A stretch of DNA of 46,716 nt from Bradyrhizobium tropiciagri (GTDB taxonomy: Bacteria; Pseudomonadota; Alphaproteobacteria; Rhizobiales; Xanthobacteraceae): NCBI RefSeq assembly GCF_001189845.1, contig NZ_LFLZ01000068.1, positions 1 to 46,716 on the forward strand, in the 5' to 3' direction. Positions 9,775 to 21,068 of the stretch are shown here, piece after piece. Position 1 is the first letter of the stretch. Each line of letters begins with the position of its first letter. The notes under the pieces are model-generated. The model was not told the origin of the DNA and searched no databases. It saw nothing but the letters and a program-made list of their open reading frames with translations. Position numbers and translations under genes: made by a program.

Positions 9775-10745
9775 GTGGCAGATATTATAACGAAGCATTC
9801 ATCGGAATTGATGCCAAGCAAAGGAATGTGGTCGCGATTCCGGGCGCGGGCCGGGAAAGGAACGTTCGGTTCTTTCGGTGAGCTCGATGCTTCGGCCACC
9901 AACATGCGCCGATCTTAGAATGAAACGCCGACCGGTTTGACCGCATCCACTTCCTGTTACGAGGCTGGCCCAACTAGCTATGGTCTTTATCGCCTGATCC
10001 GGTCGCTCGGCCACGAATGCACCGTGGTGGTGCCATCGCTGATCCCAGGGAATGCGGGCGTACGGTTGCAGGGCGGCAAACTGACGGCGGTATGGAGTCC
10101 GAGTGAAGGTCACGGAGCTATGCGAGATCTCGTTTGCGCTCGAGTGGCAGCGGTTGAGGCATGGCGAGTCCACGAGTAATAGGTGAGCGCCTTCATGATC
10201 AAGTACGGCTGTACTTACCCTCGCAAGAAAGGTTAGACGATGTGTTATCTGCGCTGGCTTCAGGGGCAGCAGTTCGATCACCCGACACATCAGATCGGAT
10301 TCAGGAGATGGTCGAAGCGGTTCGTTCGCAGCAAGTGGGCCAAATGTCTGGAGCGCGCCACAAGAGTTCCGTCTCGGTGTGGTCTCTGGAGACGCTCGTG
10401 CAGGCGCTTCAGACATTGTGAGGCATCGATCTGAACGTCGGGGCGGGGTGGCATCACCAAGGAAGCGGCCGCGTTCGCCACTTGTTGATCGAAAGGGCCT
10501 GGACATATCGACACCCGCCGATGATCCGGAACGACAAAGCCATACCGGCTCGAGCAAACGTCGCCAACAGCGCGAGAGAATGGTCGGGAAGGCGCTCGCG
10601 TTCATCCCGGTCTGCCAGGCAAGCGCAGGCGGCCCAATTGGGCGCCCTTCTATTCACCGTGTATTGGCGACCACAGTAGAGCAAGCCCGTCAAACGCTTT
10701 TGGGCCCGCTCGATTCCCGCAGTAAGGTGGGAGCACACCTCGGAC
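9775..10745 (+). pseudogene. IS110/IS1111-family transposase relic
   Basis: Starting from GTG 9775 (GGAGGA upstream), pieces in three frames match rhizobial IS110-type transposases: VADIITKH, IGIDAKQRNVVAI, GELDASATNMRR, CYEAGPTSYGLYRLIRSLGH, GKLTAVWSPSEGHGAMRDL, YLRWLQGQQFDHPTHQIG, QALQTL(R)GID and VRHLLIERAWTYRHPPM. The first Asp of the DEDD catalytic core is visible in IGID. The region that normally reads like DRVKTNRRDA, carrying a second acidic residue, has been deleted between SLIPGNAGV and GGKLTAVW. There are several frameshifts and stops, so the element cannot move by itself. It separates the SDR gene from the CoA transferase gene. Confidence 0.85.
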
Positions 10746-12214
10746 CGACAATAGGGAAGGCGGCAGCTTGATCACCGACATCCTGCGGTTCCCGCCTCCG
10801 CCTATGCACGACTTTCTGTACGAACAGCGATTGACGGTCGGATGATGCTCTATTTCTAATCCTTGTCAGCGGACATCAAAGCGTAATTCTCAAACCATGG
10901 CCTTGAAGGCTTGAGTGCGGTAGGCCGGCGATGCGACCCGGCGTGCCGTCACGTTCAACTTGAGTGTATGGTCAAGCATAGACACGAGCCGATCACTTCA
11001 ATGAGGCCGCAAAACGCGCCCATCGCAAGGCGCCAAAGGAGGGCGGGATCGCGACGACGCTAACAGCAAATGCCAGGACTCAACAAAGCTGCCCTGATGA
11101 GCTTGCTGACACTAGATGTGAACAGCAGGACTGAGCCAATCCATGCCGACGCGCTACGCCACGCACAAGGCCCACCGGCCTGTAACGTTTCCAGACAAAC
11201 ATACTCGAGGAAACTGCCTCGCGCCGACGTTCGGCGCCCAACACCGTGGTTAGCACTTGCGTCGTGGCCTTAGGTCCAAACTTAACGTCAAATCATCCGG
11301 TCGTACCTCAAACTAAGGAGGGCGGACCTCGCCGGAGCGATACGGTGCAACGAAAGGAGGATGAGGGAGAAGCGTCCCGAAACCTGGCATGTTCCCGCGA
11401 TGTCACTTTGGCTACCCGGGGATAGAATCAATTGTGTCGTCCGTTTGCTTGATGCGGAAGATCGAGCGCGTGGTCATCAATGGACGCACGGTGCAGTTAC
11501 TACCTGATTCAATAGCTGCCGAAGTGGCGTAGGCATGGTTTAGTCCGTTTGCGCCCATGGGAGTTGATCGAGCAGCCCTTGTGCGGAAGTCCCGGCGCGC
11601 GCATTATCTACGGATCGACGAAAACTGAGAATGCAAGAGCGCCTCCTTCTTTGTCGCGGTGCCGGCCTAACGGGGCGCTTTCGAAGCACTCAGGTGGACG
11701 TTGATTACATCCGTCGGGATCTCCCGGATGTAGTCGCGCAGCGGGAAAATAGGCCTGAGAAATCGGTCGAGCAGCGGCGCAAGAGCAGCCAACCCAACGG
11801 GATCCAGTATGTCGCGCACCTCTCCGGCCGTGCTTCGTTTAAGAGATTTAATGTCTTGAGACTGGCACATATTTGGGGGCCGCCGATCGCGGAAGCATCA
11901 GGCGTCAGCCACCAGGCGGACCCCGCCAGTACTCACGGCAAAGGGAATCCAAAGCTTCTGAACGCGAATCTTGTTGCAGCAAAAAAGTTGCGAACCTTTA
12001 TGTCGGAGGTTAGGCGCGTATCGATCGCGTCGCGGTCGGTATCGAGAACATCGTGGATGCAGGGGAAGGAGGCGTTGGATCAAGCCGGATCGGCGCTGGC
12101 TCGCAAATGCCGTGAGCTCCCAAATCGCGAGTACGTATGAACTTGGACTAGTGCTCGCAAGAAGCGATGCGCTAGTGCATTGTCGTTGTTGTCTACCTAG
12201 CATTGCGGAGGATC
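10746..12214. other. 1.5 kb gap with no recognisable gene
   Basis: The longest forward frame (11631-12140, 169 codons) has no motif, no ribosome binding site and competing frames on the other strand. I consider the stretch decayed DNA. The last 15 bases contain the AAGGAG ribosome binding site of the CoA transferase gene. Confidence 0.5.
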
Positions 12215-12227
12215 AAGGAGCATCAAT

Positions 12228-14698
12228 ATGACCGGAAGGTTGGAAACATCGATCGAAGCGCTATCGCATCTGCGGGTCGTCGAACTTGGTAGCTCGGCAG
12301 CAACGAGCTACTGCGCCCGGTTGTTTGCCGATTTCGGCGCTAATGTTCAGAAAGTAGAGCCGCCGACGGGGGATCCACTTCGCCGGAGCGCGCCACTTAC
12401 ACCCGGTGGTGAAAGTGCGTGGTTTGCGTTCCTTAACTTCAACAAGTCAAGCATGGTCGTCGATGCGAAAGAGCACGATGCGATGACACGCCTGACTGAA
12501 CTGATCGAGAGTTGCGACATTCTGGTCGACGGCCGCGATGTTGATACAGCGGATTGCCCGTCAATTGATATGATCGCGATCCGGCAGCGACGCCCCGGGT
12601 TGATCTACCTCGAAGGGAGCTGGTTCGGCCGTGAAGGACCCTATGCAAGATTTGCCGCAACTGATTCGACCGTTCGCGCGCTGGCCGGCTTCATCAAGTT
12701 GGTTGGACCGGTTGACGGAAGGCCATTGCACGCGCCGGATTTCCAAACAGGTATCCTTGCCGGGCTGTGGGGCTTCATCGCCGCGACCTCTTCGGCGGTT
12801 TTACAAATGCAGGACGGGAGAGGGCGGTCGTGGTCGCTCAGTATTTTCGAGTCGTGCCTCGCGCTCAGCGAGTATCTTATGTTCGAGACGTTTGCGCATG
12901 GCTACGTGATGCGCCGGATCGGTATCAACCGCTTCTGGCCGACATTTCCCGCCGGGATCTACGAAACCAAAAGAGGCTGGCTTGGCGTTACGACAGGCAC
13001 GCCGGCACAATGGCGCGCGTTCTGTGACCTGCTCGGCTTGGCCGAATTGCGTGATGATCCGACTCTGGTCCTGGGCGTCGATCGCCTGCAACATATAGAG
13101 CGGATCGAGGGACAGTTCATGCCGAGGCTGAGGACGCGGACAGCTCAGGCGTGGTTTTCTGAGGGACTGAAACGCAACATACCTATCGTACCAGTGCCCA
13201 GTATGTCAGATCTGCTCCAAGACGCGGAGAGGAAGGAGCGGGGCGCAATCGTTCCCGTTCTGCTTGCCGAAGAAGAGGCCCTGACCGCTGGCTCGATGCA
13301 GCGACTGACACTTACGCCGCCGCGCCGGGGCGGAAAGGTTCCAGCTCCCGGCGAGCAGCAAGCTTTCGCCGATATCCGAAGACACTTGACGCTCGCTCCA
13401 CAAGCCTCGTCCGGCTGCAGTGATCCCGACCGACTTCCGTTGCACGAGTCCGCGTCATCGACTTCTCGATGGGCTGGGCGGGCCCATTGTGTACGCGCAC
13501 ACTGGCTGATCTCGGTGCGGATGTCATCAAGATCGAAGCCATCCAATATCCGGATTGGTGGCGCGGTGTTGACCGACGGCCTGCTTACATTAACGACCAG
13601 ATGTACGAAAAGAAAGCGTGCTTTTGCGTCATGAATCGAAACAAGCGCGGTATCACACTTGACTTAAAGCGGCCGCAGGGCCTTGCTCTTGCCAAACGGC
13701 TCTTAACGGGAGCCGATGTTGCCATCGACAATTATTCGGTGGATGTTCTGCCGAAGTTAGGTCTTGGCTACAACGTACTCAGAGACATCAACCCTCGGCT
13801 CGTTGTGATCTCGATGTCAGCCTTTGGGGCAGATAGCGTTCATCGCGATTGCCGGGCCTATGGCTCGACTCTGGAGCAGGGCTCGGGGTTGCCGGGCGTG
13901 ATCGGAAGCTGCGACGACCCGCCCGTGATGAGCCACGTAGCTTTCGGGGATGCCGTCGGCGGATTGAACGGCTGCGCTGCAGTTCTGATTGCCTTGATTC
14001 ATGCCCGCAATACCGGCCATGGACAGTTCATTGATCTTGCTCAGATAGAATGCATGATGCCGTTTGTGGCGCCATGGCTCACCGTTCATTCGATTGGCGG
14101 TATGCCTCCCCCAAGGTATGGCAACCGCCATCCACAATTCGTGCCGCATGGCTGCTTCCAGTGTGCGGGTGAGGACAGCTGGATCGTAGTAACCGCCACC
14201 GACCAGGAGATGTGGCAGAGGCTTGCCTTGCTTATTGGCCGCCCTGGCTGGGCCGCGGATCCATCGCTCGCGTCTGCGGAAGCTCGCCGCGGTATCGAGC
14301 ATCTCATAGAGATTGCCATAGAGAAATGGACGCTCGCACGTGGGCCGCAGGAAGCCATGTCTGAGATGCAGGCCGTAAAGGTTGCTGCGGGTGTGGCCCG
14401 CCTGCCAATTGACCTGCTCAATGATCCGCATCTCAAGTCGCGCGCATTTCTGCAGGAAATCGAACGTGCTTTCGTGGGCTTGCATCCGCAGCCATCTATG
14501 CCCATTCGCGAAGGCGGACGGCCCTACGCGATCCGCACAGCGGCGCCCACGCTCGGAGAGCACAACGGAGAGATTCTGTCAGAGCTTCTAGGGCTTTCTG
14601 AGGCCGAGATTGTGCAATTGGCGAGGGAAGGCATCATCGGTACGGCGATGCTATCCCAAAAGGAGCCCGCAATGATAAAGGAGGCGCGGCCAAACTGA
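12228..14698 (+). CDS. Two-domain CaiB/BaiF (class III) CoA transferase, split by one-base frameshift
   Basis: Class III CoA transferases move CoA between carboxylic acids. AAGGAG stands seven bases before ATG 12228. The first half (residues 1 to about 400) has LRVVELGSSAATSYCARLFA, GANVQKVEPPTGDP, NFNKSSMVVD and HAPDFQTGILAGLWG, with a candidate catalytic Asp near 171. The second half has VRVIDFSMGWAGPLCTRTLA, GADVIKIEA, MNRNKRGITLDLK, SHVAFGDAVGGLNG and GHGQFIDLAQIE. Near 13446 the text reads CACGAGTCC where CACGGAGTCC would join LPLHG to VRVIDFS. With that base the region is one frame of about 823 residues, the size of tandem-domain CoA transferases. As written, the first frame runs about 60 nonsense residues to 13634, and the second could start only at ATG 13469, lacking its first strand. 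The halves might still be made separately. Confidence 0.85.
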
Positions 14699-14739
14699 CA
14701 AGTTGTCTTCTATAGCGCAGACTAGATCGGCACATCTCG

Positions 14740-15480
14740 TGTGCCCGCGAGCGGCTGCGGAAAGATGACATGGCCTCCAAGTGCCTGCCGGCGATGCTTG
14801 AGCAGCCAATGCTGAAGAAGCTCCTGCCGAGCGATCGCTTCTCAGTCGATGTCACGCTGATCGAGGCTAGGAACTCGATGAAAAGCGTCAAGCCGATGGA
14901 CGGCTCCGCGGTCCGTCGGCGCCAGTTAGTGTGCGCAAATGCCGAAGCGGTCTTCCATGGCCAGAACGCTCCAACGACCTTCATGCCTCGACCACCGATC
15001 CCGATGCCAAGTGTACCGGAAATGGTAAAGCAAGGAGACGAAGCTGTGCGTCACCGGGTATGGCTGATGGAAAACGGCCATGGCGTACTGTTTGAGGTCT
15101 AGCTGATGCAGGCCGACGGCCAACCGAACGGGGGTGGCCGCGCTGCACATGATGGAGCCTCGTGACGAGCCGACAGGGATCACCCTTGGCGCCAAACAAA
15201 CCCCGTGCCGCCGAAGACCTCGTCAACGAGCTGTGCGCTGACGCCGCATGTGGCGCAGAGTACCAGCGGCCGCAGCTTTACGATTGATGAGCTAACGAGC
15301 CGGCATGCCGTCAGCCAGCAAATCTGCAAGCGCGTCGAGGAGGCATCGGCTGGATCAAGACGGTCGCCGGGCACGGGAAGATCCTCTTTCCGTGCCGTGA
15401 TTGGTGCTGATGGGCTTTTACCTTCGCTGTGGCCGCCTACAATCTGGTCCCTAAGCTGATCGCGGAGGCCGCCGATGGCC
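14740..15480 (+). pseudogene. IS5-family transposase relic
   Basis: Segments in changing frames match IS5-type transposases of rhizobia: SVDVTLIEARNSMKSVKPMD, ENGHGVLFEV, AALHMMEP-like and ITLGA-like pieces, VNELCADAACGAEYQRP-type decay, TSRHAVSQQICKRVEEA (the 'R-x-R-K-R-I-E-E' region with the last Glu) and WAFTFAVAAYNLVPKLIAEA near the C terminus. In-frame stops and at least four frame changes are present. It lies directly behind the CoA transferase gene and may have removed its natural downstream region. Confidence 0.75.
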
Positions 15481-15589
15481 ATGGTGACCGGCTTCGCCAA
15501 GACGCTTTTCGGCCATTTGTGCATTGCCGAAATGGACACTGGGACAGCGCCATCCTCCGATCTTGAGGCGTCGGCACGGGGCATGTAGG

Positions 15590-15890
15590 GCTTTCAGGAA
15601 GGTGTGAACATCTCAGGTAGCGCGACGCAATGGCGTTGCCCGCGGGTTGCTCACGGTTTGGCAACGCCGGGTCGCGGCGATGGCTGTCAAGGCGCCGAGC
15701 TTCGTATCCATCCGAATTAGTGGCGAGAGTGGCGGCGTAGCCGACGAGCGTATTTCGTCGACAGAGATCAGCCCGTCGCCGACTGCAGGGTGATCGAGAT
15801 CGAGCTGAACGGGGCACACATCCGGATCGAGCCTGGTGTGGAACTGGCGACCCTTTCGACGGTTTCTGTCGGCGTTTCGGGGCATCCGGT
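15590..15890 (+). pseudogene. IS66 TnpA relic
   Basis: Pieces EGVNIS, ARGLLTVWQRR (helix-turn-helix end), APSFVSIRISGESGG and VIEIELNGAHIRIEPGVELA match IS66 TnpA (the IS3-orfA-like protein). Frames shift between them. A second copy of the same gene type lies at 42674-42955. Confidence 0.7.
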
Positions 15891-16245
15891 GATTGCACTG
15901 AGATCCGACCTCAAAGTGGTGCTGGCGGAACAACCGGTCGACTTTCGCGAGTCAGTGCACACGCTGTCGGCCGTGGTGGGCGAAGCGCTGCGCGCGAACC
16001 CGTATTGCGGCGACGTCTTCGTGTTGCGCAGCAGCGCATGGATGAATTGAAGCTCCTAGCGTGGAATGGCAGCGGATGGTGCTGCTAACGAAGTCGTTGC
16101 ACGAGGGGCAATTTACCTGGGCATTGATCCGCGACGGCGTAGTGCATCTGAGTGCGACGCAGCTTGCGATGCTGGTCGACGGGCTCGGATGGACGCGTGT
16201 CTCGTCCAAGCCTAAAGCAGCCGGCCGTTGTTGGGTAAGAGGAGA
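15880..16245 (+). pseudogene. IS66 TnpB relic (IS66 orf2)
   Basis: The reading VIALRSDLKVVLAEQPVDFR, VHTLSAVVGEALRANPYCGD, VFVLRS, LLAWNGSGWCC-type decay, LHEGQFTWALIRDGVVHLSA and TQLAMLVDGLGWTRVS matches the roughly 115-residue IS66 TnpB. A frameshift falls in the middle, where MDELKLL should continue. Confidence 0.8.
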
Positions 16246-16259
16246 GGATTTCGCTGCAG

Positions 16260-17775
16260 CATGCAGGGCGCGCATGAATGGTCTGATCATGACGCCTTGT
16301 CCCGACCCTCTCCCGACCGATCCGGCGGTCTGACCGAGATGGTGCTCGCGCTCGACGCCGAGAACGAGAAGCTGCTCGTGACAATGCAGACACTCAGAGA
16401 GATGATCTTCGGGAAGCGTTCTGAGAGGCTTGCGGTGCTCGTTGACGAGCAACTTGTGCTCGGTCTGGATGATCTCGACATCGGTGTCACGCTGTCTGTA
16501 GCTGCCAACGACGACGAAGCTGCGGCGAAGTCGCTCGATAGGCGACGCAAGAGAGCGCGCCGCAACAACGGGCGCTGCCCAAGCACCTGTCGCGTTGTGA
16601 GCAGGTGCTGGAGCCGGAGCGACCGCGTGCCCCTCTTGCCAGAGCCTGCTTCACAAGAAAGGTCGAGGACGTCAGCGAGGTGCTGGACGTGATCCCGGCG
16701 ATGCTGCTTTGCGGACGGTCCATCCCAGTACGCCTGCCGCAGCTGCACCGGTGGGTCCATGCGAAGGCTCCCATGCCTGATTTGGAGTGGTATGGCCTCG
16801 ACGGCACTCGTGAGCCACATGGTGGTCTCGAAGTTCGCCTGGTATCTGCCGCTGTACCGGCAGGTGCAGATCCTGACCGGCCAGGCATCCAGCTCGACGG
16901 CGCGACGCTCGCCGGCTGGGTCAAGCGCGCCACCTGGTGGCTCAAGAGCCTCTACGAGCTCCAGCTACGAATGATCCAGGCAGCACCGCGCCTGTTCTGT
17001 GACGAGACCTCGATGCCGATGCTCGATCCCGGACGACATTTCTTGGCGCATGCCATGAATGACCGGCCATGGGGCGGGCCTTCGCCGCCGGCGGTTGCTT
17101 ACTTGTTCGCCAAAGGCTGTGGCACGGAGGAGATCGCCGAACAATTGACGGGCTTTTCAGGCGTTCTACAAGTAGATGCTTATGCCGCCTACAAGGCGCT
17201 CCCCCGCCATCATGGCGGCGTGATCCAGCTCGCCATCTTTTTTCGCCCATGTCCGACGCCGTTCGCTCGCGAGGTGATCGAACGCCTGCAGGCAGTCTAT
17301 GCCATCGAAGCGGAGATCCGTGGCAGCCGTGCGGAGCAATGGCTGGCCGCCCGCCGCACCCGAAGTGCACCGCTGATGGCGGCGCTCAAGATACGACTGA
17401 CCGAGTTGGTCGGCCAACTCTTCTCCCAGTCGAAGCTGACAGAGGCGATAAACTATGCGCTCAATCTCTGGGACCGGTTGACGCTGTTTCTCCGCGACGG
17501 CCGCGTCGAAGTCGACAGCAACACAGTCGAGCGTTCCATGCGCCCGATTGCGATGGGGTAGACGGAACTCATTATTCAGCGGCAGCGAGAAGGCGCTGAG
17601 AGCTGCGCGATCCTGGCTTCGCTCGTGAACACGGCAAAGCTCTATGAGCTCGACCCACAAGTCTACCTGACAGACGTGCTGGGAGCGCACCGTGTCCATG
17701 CGAACCAGGAGCCATCAGCTGCACGAGCTGCTCGCTTGGAATGGGAAGGCGGTGCGCCATCGTACCGCACAGACT
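16260..17775 (+). pseudogene. IS66 TnpC (DDE transposase) relic
   Basis: The N-terminal coiled-coil and zinc-finger parts (LDAENEKLLVTMQTLREMIF, GKRSERL) are followed after frame changes by LYRQVQILTGQ and by the long stretch from LARAGWVKRA-type decay to LFCDETSMPMLDPG, TGFSGVLQVDAYAAYKAL, EQWLAARRTRSAPLMAAL and DGRVEVDSNTVERSMRPIA, then ILASLVNTAKLYELDPQVYL. The DDE residues appear to be in CDETSMP, LQVDAY and VERSMRP. The frame 16605-17561 is open for 318 codons, but the N terminus and the C terminus are out of frame. Confidence 0.85.
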
Positions 17776-17814
17776 GCGGCATGAGTCCGCGTCGACACAA
17801 AGCAGCATGATCGA

Positions 17815-18385
17815 CGACGTCAGCCGTGATGCCGCTCGCGGAACATGAGCGACGGCTCCAGCTCGCATCGATCGGCATCCTGTCGCCACCAGCATTCTCA
17901 TGCTCGACGGCGATGCCGCCGCGATCGTAGCCGGGCCGGTGTCGATGAGCCCGCTCGACTGGGATCTGCCCGCTGCTCGCGATTGATGCCGACGCTTTCA
18001 ACCATGGCAGCACGCCGGAGTTCGCTGCGATATCGGCCGTCGCGCTGCGCCACAACGACATCAGCAACACCCTTTCGACCGCGCCCGATCGGTTCGAGCC
18101 GATGCACCGGCCCGAAGTCGATGGCGATAGCGATCCGCGCCCGTGGTGCCAGGGCGTCTATGCCGCGATGCAGCTCAGACTGTCGGCGTGGGCGCAGTTG
18201 CTGGACGCGAACAACGTCAATACGACCTTTTGGTGCCTATCCTGCCATACAGTCGCGACGATCAGGACTGTCCGCTGCTCGGACCGCCGCGAGACCGAGG
18301 ACTTTCTCCGTAGCGTCCACCTTGATATTCCAGCGGCGGTCGAGGCCTTGCGCCAATACTGGATGCCGATCCGCTACGCACGCTG
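17815..18385 (+). pseudogene. UPF0149/YecA-like protein relic
   Basis: Frames 1-3 together give PLAEHERRLQ, SMLMLDGDAAAIVAGPV-type text, LLAIDADAFNHGSTPEFAA, IDPRPWCQG-like (DSDPRPWCQGVYAAMQLRLS), LLDANNVN and DIPAAVEALRQYWMPIRYAR. This is the pattern of UPF0149-family (YgfB/YecA) proteins that often stand beside IS66 elements in rhizobia. Function is unknown in this branch. Several frameshifts are present. It follows the IS66 relic by about 40 bases on the same strand and may have been a passenger gene. Confidence 0.6.
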
Positions 18386-19089
18386 ATTACCGCGGACGTG
18401 GGAACTCATACCGGGTACCTTCGATCATATGAAAGATTCTAGTTTTAGAACCCGGCGCAGACATAGAAGCTCACATCTGTTCATAGACTCAGCACCCGAT
18501 AGCCAATCGCTCACTCCCTGCGACGGATCGAATCTCCTTGTTGCGTACCGTACGAAAGCGACGCAACAATTCGCGCCGGGACAACTACCAATACTAGCAA
18601 TTGATCAAAATGGCCGAACCATGTCACGCATTGCCGGGCTCGTCATATGTCACCTGCTAGGATTTCAGCATGCAACATCAACTACAAATGTGCTTCGCGA
18701 CCCCGATCGATGCACTAGCTCGTCAAGTGCAGAAATGAGGGGCTGTAACCTGCGCTCTCATGCAGACGGTTGATGGCTCCTGGTGTGGCAGAGCAGGCGA
18801 ACCGGCGCGTTCCTATCATGGACGTCGTTCCAGAGATGTAGGGACGATGACCAGATCAATCACCCGCAAGAATCTTTACCGTTAAACTAGGTGAGGCTTG
18901 ACGGTAGCAAGAGCGCTTTGTGCGGAGCCCACCTCTAAACACTGGTTTCAGAGGATGTGTATCAAATGACTGTATCAGAAGGCACATTTGCCGAGGTTAC
19001 TTCGAAACGTCGAGCAGCAAGGCGGTGATTTGTTCGAGAGGGGCGATCATCAGCCTGTACGCGATTTGCGAGGACAGTCCAATTCAACT
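18386..19089. other. Gap upstream of the flavin monooxygenase
   Basis: About 700 bases. A 114-codon forward frame at 18429-18773 has no motif or ribosome binding site. The promoter of the downstream gene must lie here, but I see no clear element. Confidence 0.4.
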
Positions 19090-19100
19090 GGAGGTACAGG

Positions 19101-20456
19101 ATGCAGCGCAATGATGAAATGAAGCTCGGATTGTTCCTTGCCCAGGCGGGATATCACGAAGGTGCATGGCGCGATTCGAATGTGCCAGCGAATGGTGGAA
19201 TTGATATCGACCATTACGCTCTTCTGGCAGCACTTGCGGAAGATGCGGCATTTCACTTCCTATTTCTCGCCGACAGCCCAAGCGTAGCAGAACAGGATAA
19301 CGCAGCCATAGCTCGTGTGAGCAAGAACGATGGCTTTGAACCAATCACGCTGTTGTCGGCCCTTTCATCGAGAACACGAGAGATCGGCTTAGTCGCGACG
19401 GCGACTACGACCTATCATCAGCCGTATCATCTTGCCCGGATGCTCGCCTCACTCGATCACCTATCGCGGGGACGCGCGGCCTGGAACATTGTTACCTCGG
19501 GCTATAACTCAGAAGCCCCAAATTTTGGCGAAAAAGAACTTCCGGAACATGAGATGCGCTATGCTCGGGCGAGAGAATTCGTAGATGTTGTCAAGGGTCT
19601 TTGGGATACATGGGAAGACGACGCCTTCGTTCGTGACAAGCAAAGCGGTATTTTTGCTGACACCACGAAGCTGCATTTGCTCAACCACAAAGGGCACTAT
19701 CTATCAGTCAGAGGCCCGCTGAACATAGCAAGACCGCCGCAAGGCTATCCCGTGTTGGTTCAGGCTGGTGCCTCTGATGCCGGTATACAGTTCGCTGCAG
19801 AGTTCGGGGAGGTGGTGTTCACAGCCGCGCCGTCTCTAGCAGATGGGAAACGATACTACGCAACGCTCAAGGAGAAGGCACGGGGTGGTGGACGGGAGGA
19901 GGATCAGGTGCTGGTCATGCCGGGACTTGTTCCGATCGTTGGCAGGACCAAGCAAGAAGCTTCTCAGAAACTGGAAAAGCTACAGTCGTATACGCATATT
20001 GACGTCTTGATTGCGACAGCCGATCGCTGGCTGGGGGCCGTCACCGACCTTCGTTCAACCAATCTCGAGTCATTAGTTCCCAAGGCTTTACCGCAGACGA
20101 ATTTAATCCAGAGTCGCCAAAAGGTGCTGCTCGATATGGCCGTTCGTCATAAATTCACATGGAGGCAGCTGATCAGCTTGGTTTCAGCCAGCCGCGGCCA
20201 TCTGATGGTCGTTGGAACGCCGGACGAAATTGCTGACACGATGGTGGATATGTTTGATCAACGTGCAGCTGACGGATTCAATGTGTTGCCGGCGACCGTT
20301 CCCGGCGGGTTCAAGGAATTCATTGAACTGGTCGTTCCAGAAATACGCCGACGAGGCAAATTCAGATCCCGATACTCGGGACGAACACTCAGAGAGAACC
20401 TGGGCCTCAAGCGGCCGCTCAATCGGTTCACACAGGCTGGTGCAAGCAGTAGTTAG
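19101..20456 (+). CDS. LLM-class flavin-dependent monooxygenase (NtaA/SnaA/DszA type)
   Basis: A bacterial-luciferase-fold enzyme of 451 residues that would use reduced FMN from a separate reductase to oxidise a small substrate; relatives act on nitrilotriacetate, organosulfur compounds and pristinamycin precursors. Family features are MKLGLFLAQAGYHEGAWR at the N terminus, FLFLADSP, LSALSSRTREIGLVATATTT, YHQPYHLARMLASLDHLSRG, AAWNIVTS, FGEKELPEHEMRYARAREF, HYLSVRGPLNIARPPQGYPV and LVQAGASDAG. It is full length and uninterrupted. GGAGGT (19090-19095) stands five bases before the ATG. It has no adjacent flavin reductase in this window. It resembles luciferase-like monooxygenases of rhizobial symbiotic plasmids. 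Its substrate is unknown. Confidence 0.9.
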   Translation: MQRNDEMKLGLFLAQAGYHEGAWRDSNVPANGGIDIDHYALLAALAEDAAFHFLFLADSPSVAEQDNAAIARVSKNDGFEPITLLSALSSRTREIGLVATATTTYHQPYHLARMLASLDHLSRGRAAWNIVTSGYNSEAPNFGEKELPEHEMRYARAREFVDVVKGLWDTWEDDAFVRDKQSGIFADTTKLHLLNHKGHYLSVRGPLNIARPPQGYPVLVQAGASDAGIQFAAEFGEVVFTAAPSLADGKRYYATLKEKARGGGREEDQVLVMPGLVPIVGRTKQEASQKLEKLQSYTHIDVLIATADRWLGAVTDLRSTNLESLVPKALPQTNLIQSRQKVLLDMAVRHKFTWRQLISLVSASRGHLMVVGTPDEIADTMVDMFDQRAADGFNVLPATVPGGFKEFIELVVPEIRRRGKFRSRYSGRTLRENLGLKRPLNRFTQAGASSS

Positions 20457-21068
20457 TGACAGAGTACTCAAGCCATTTGAGAGCGATCCAGCTTTCGAGG
20501 TTGCGGGCCAGTCGAAAGCTCCATGGATGGTCCTGGGTTGAGGGCAGAAGGTCGCGCCGCGTACTAGCCGAACGGTTCGGGACCCCCGTCGCGAGCGGCC
20601 CTTTGTAAGAATGCCGCGAGAGCAGAACATGAAGGTGTAGCTAGCGCTCGCAGAAGAGGAGCTCCATGAGGGCAGATCACGTGCCGAACGGACGCGCGCA
20701 CAGGCAAAACGCGCACACCAGCCTGCGCTGTCGACGGCAGCATGAGCAATCTCCTCTGCGAAATGAATGGCTCGAGCCGCGGTCTTCGCGACTAGGCATG
20801 GTCCTTGCCAAGAACTGCCCGATAACGGAAGGCGTACCCATTAAAATCAGCAATGTGACCCATTGTCCATCCGCACTTATGCGCTTCGCACTCGCTTGGA
20901 GCGAGCGGGACCGCATTAGCGATCGCACGAATTGGCACTAATCGACCACAAGTATGGTGGTATCGCGCCAATGGCATCAACTAGCGGGTATAGATCCACT
21001 CCGATCCAGCGTTTATCCGTTGGTGTCCCAGTTGAATGGCTCAGTCTAGTGAAGAAACGGAAAACGTT
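20457..21068. other. Gap between monooxygenase and dioxygenase genes
   Basis: About 600 bases with only short frames. I find no terminator hairpin with a T-tract after the monooxygenase. Part of it reads like decayed coding sequence of unknown type. Confidence 0.4.

Larger units (their letters stand above)
15590..17780 (+). mobile_element. Decayed IS66-family element (tnpA-tnpB-tnpC relics)
   Basis: Three IS66 accessory and transposase genes follow in the normal order and orientation, each broken. The total of about 2.2 kb is close to full IS66 length. I could not fix the terminal inverted repeats, so the limits are those of the coding relics. Confidence 0.8.

Noticed and set aside
11631..12140. 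169-codon forward frame before the CoA transferase
   Set aside because: No motif, no start signal, and overlapping frames of similar length exist on the other strand.
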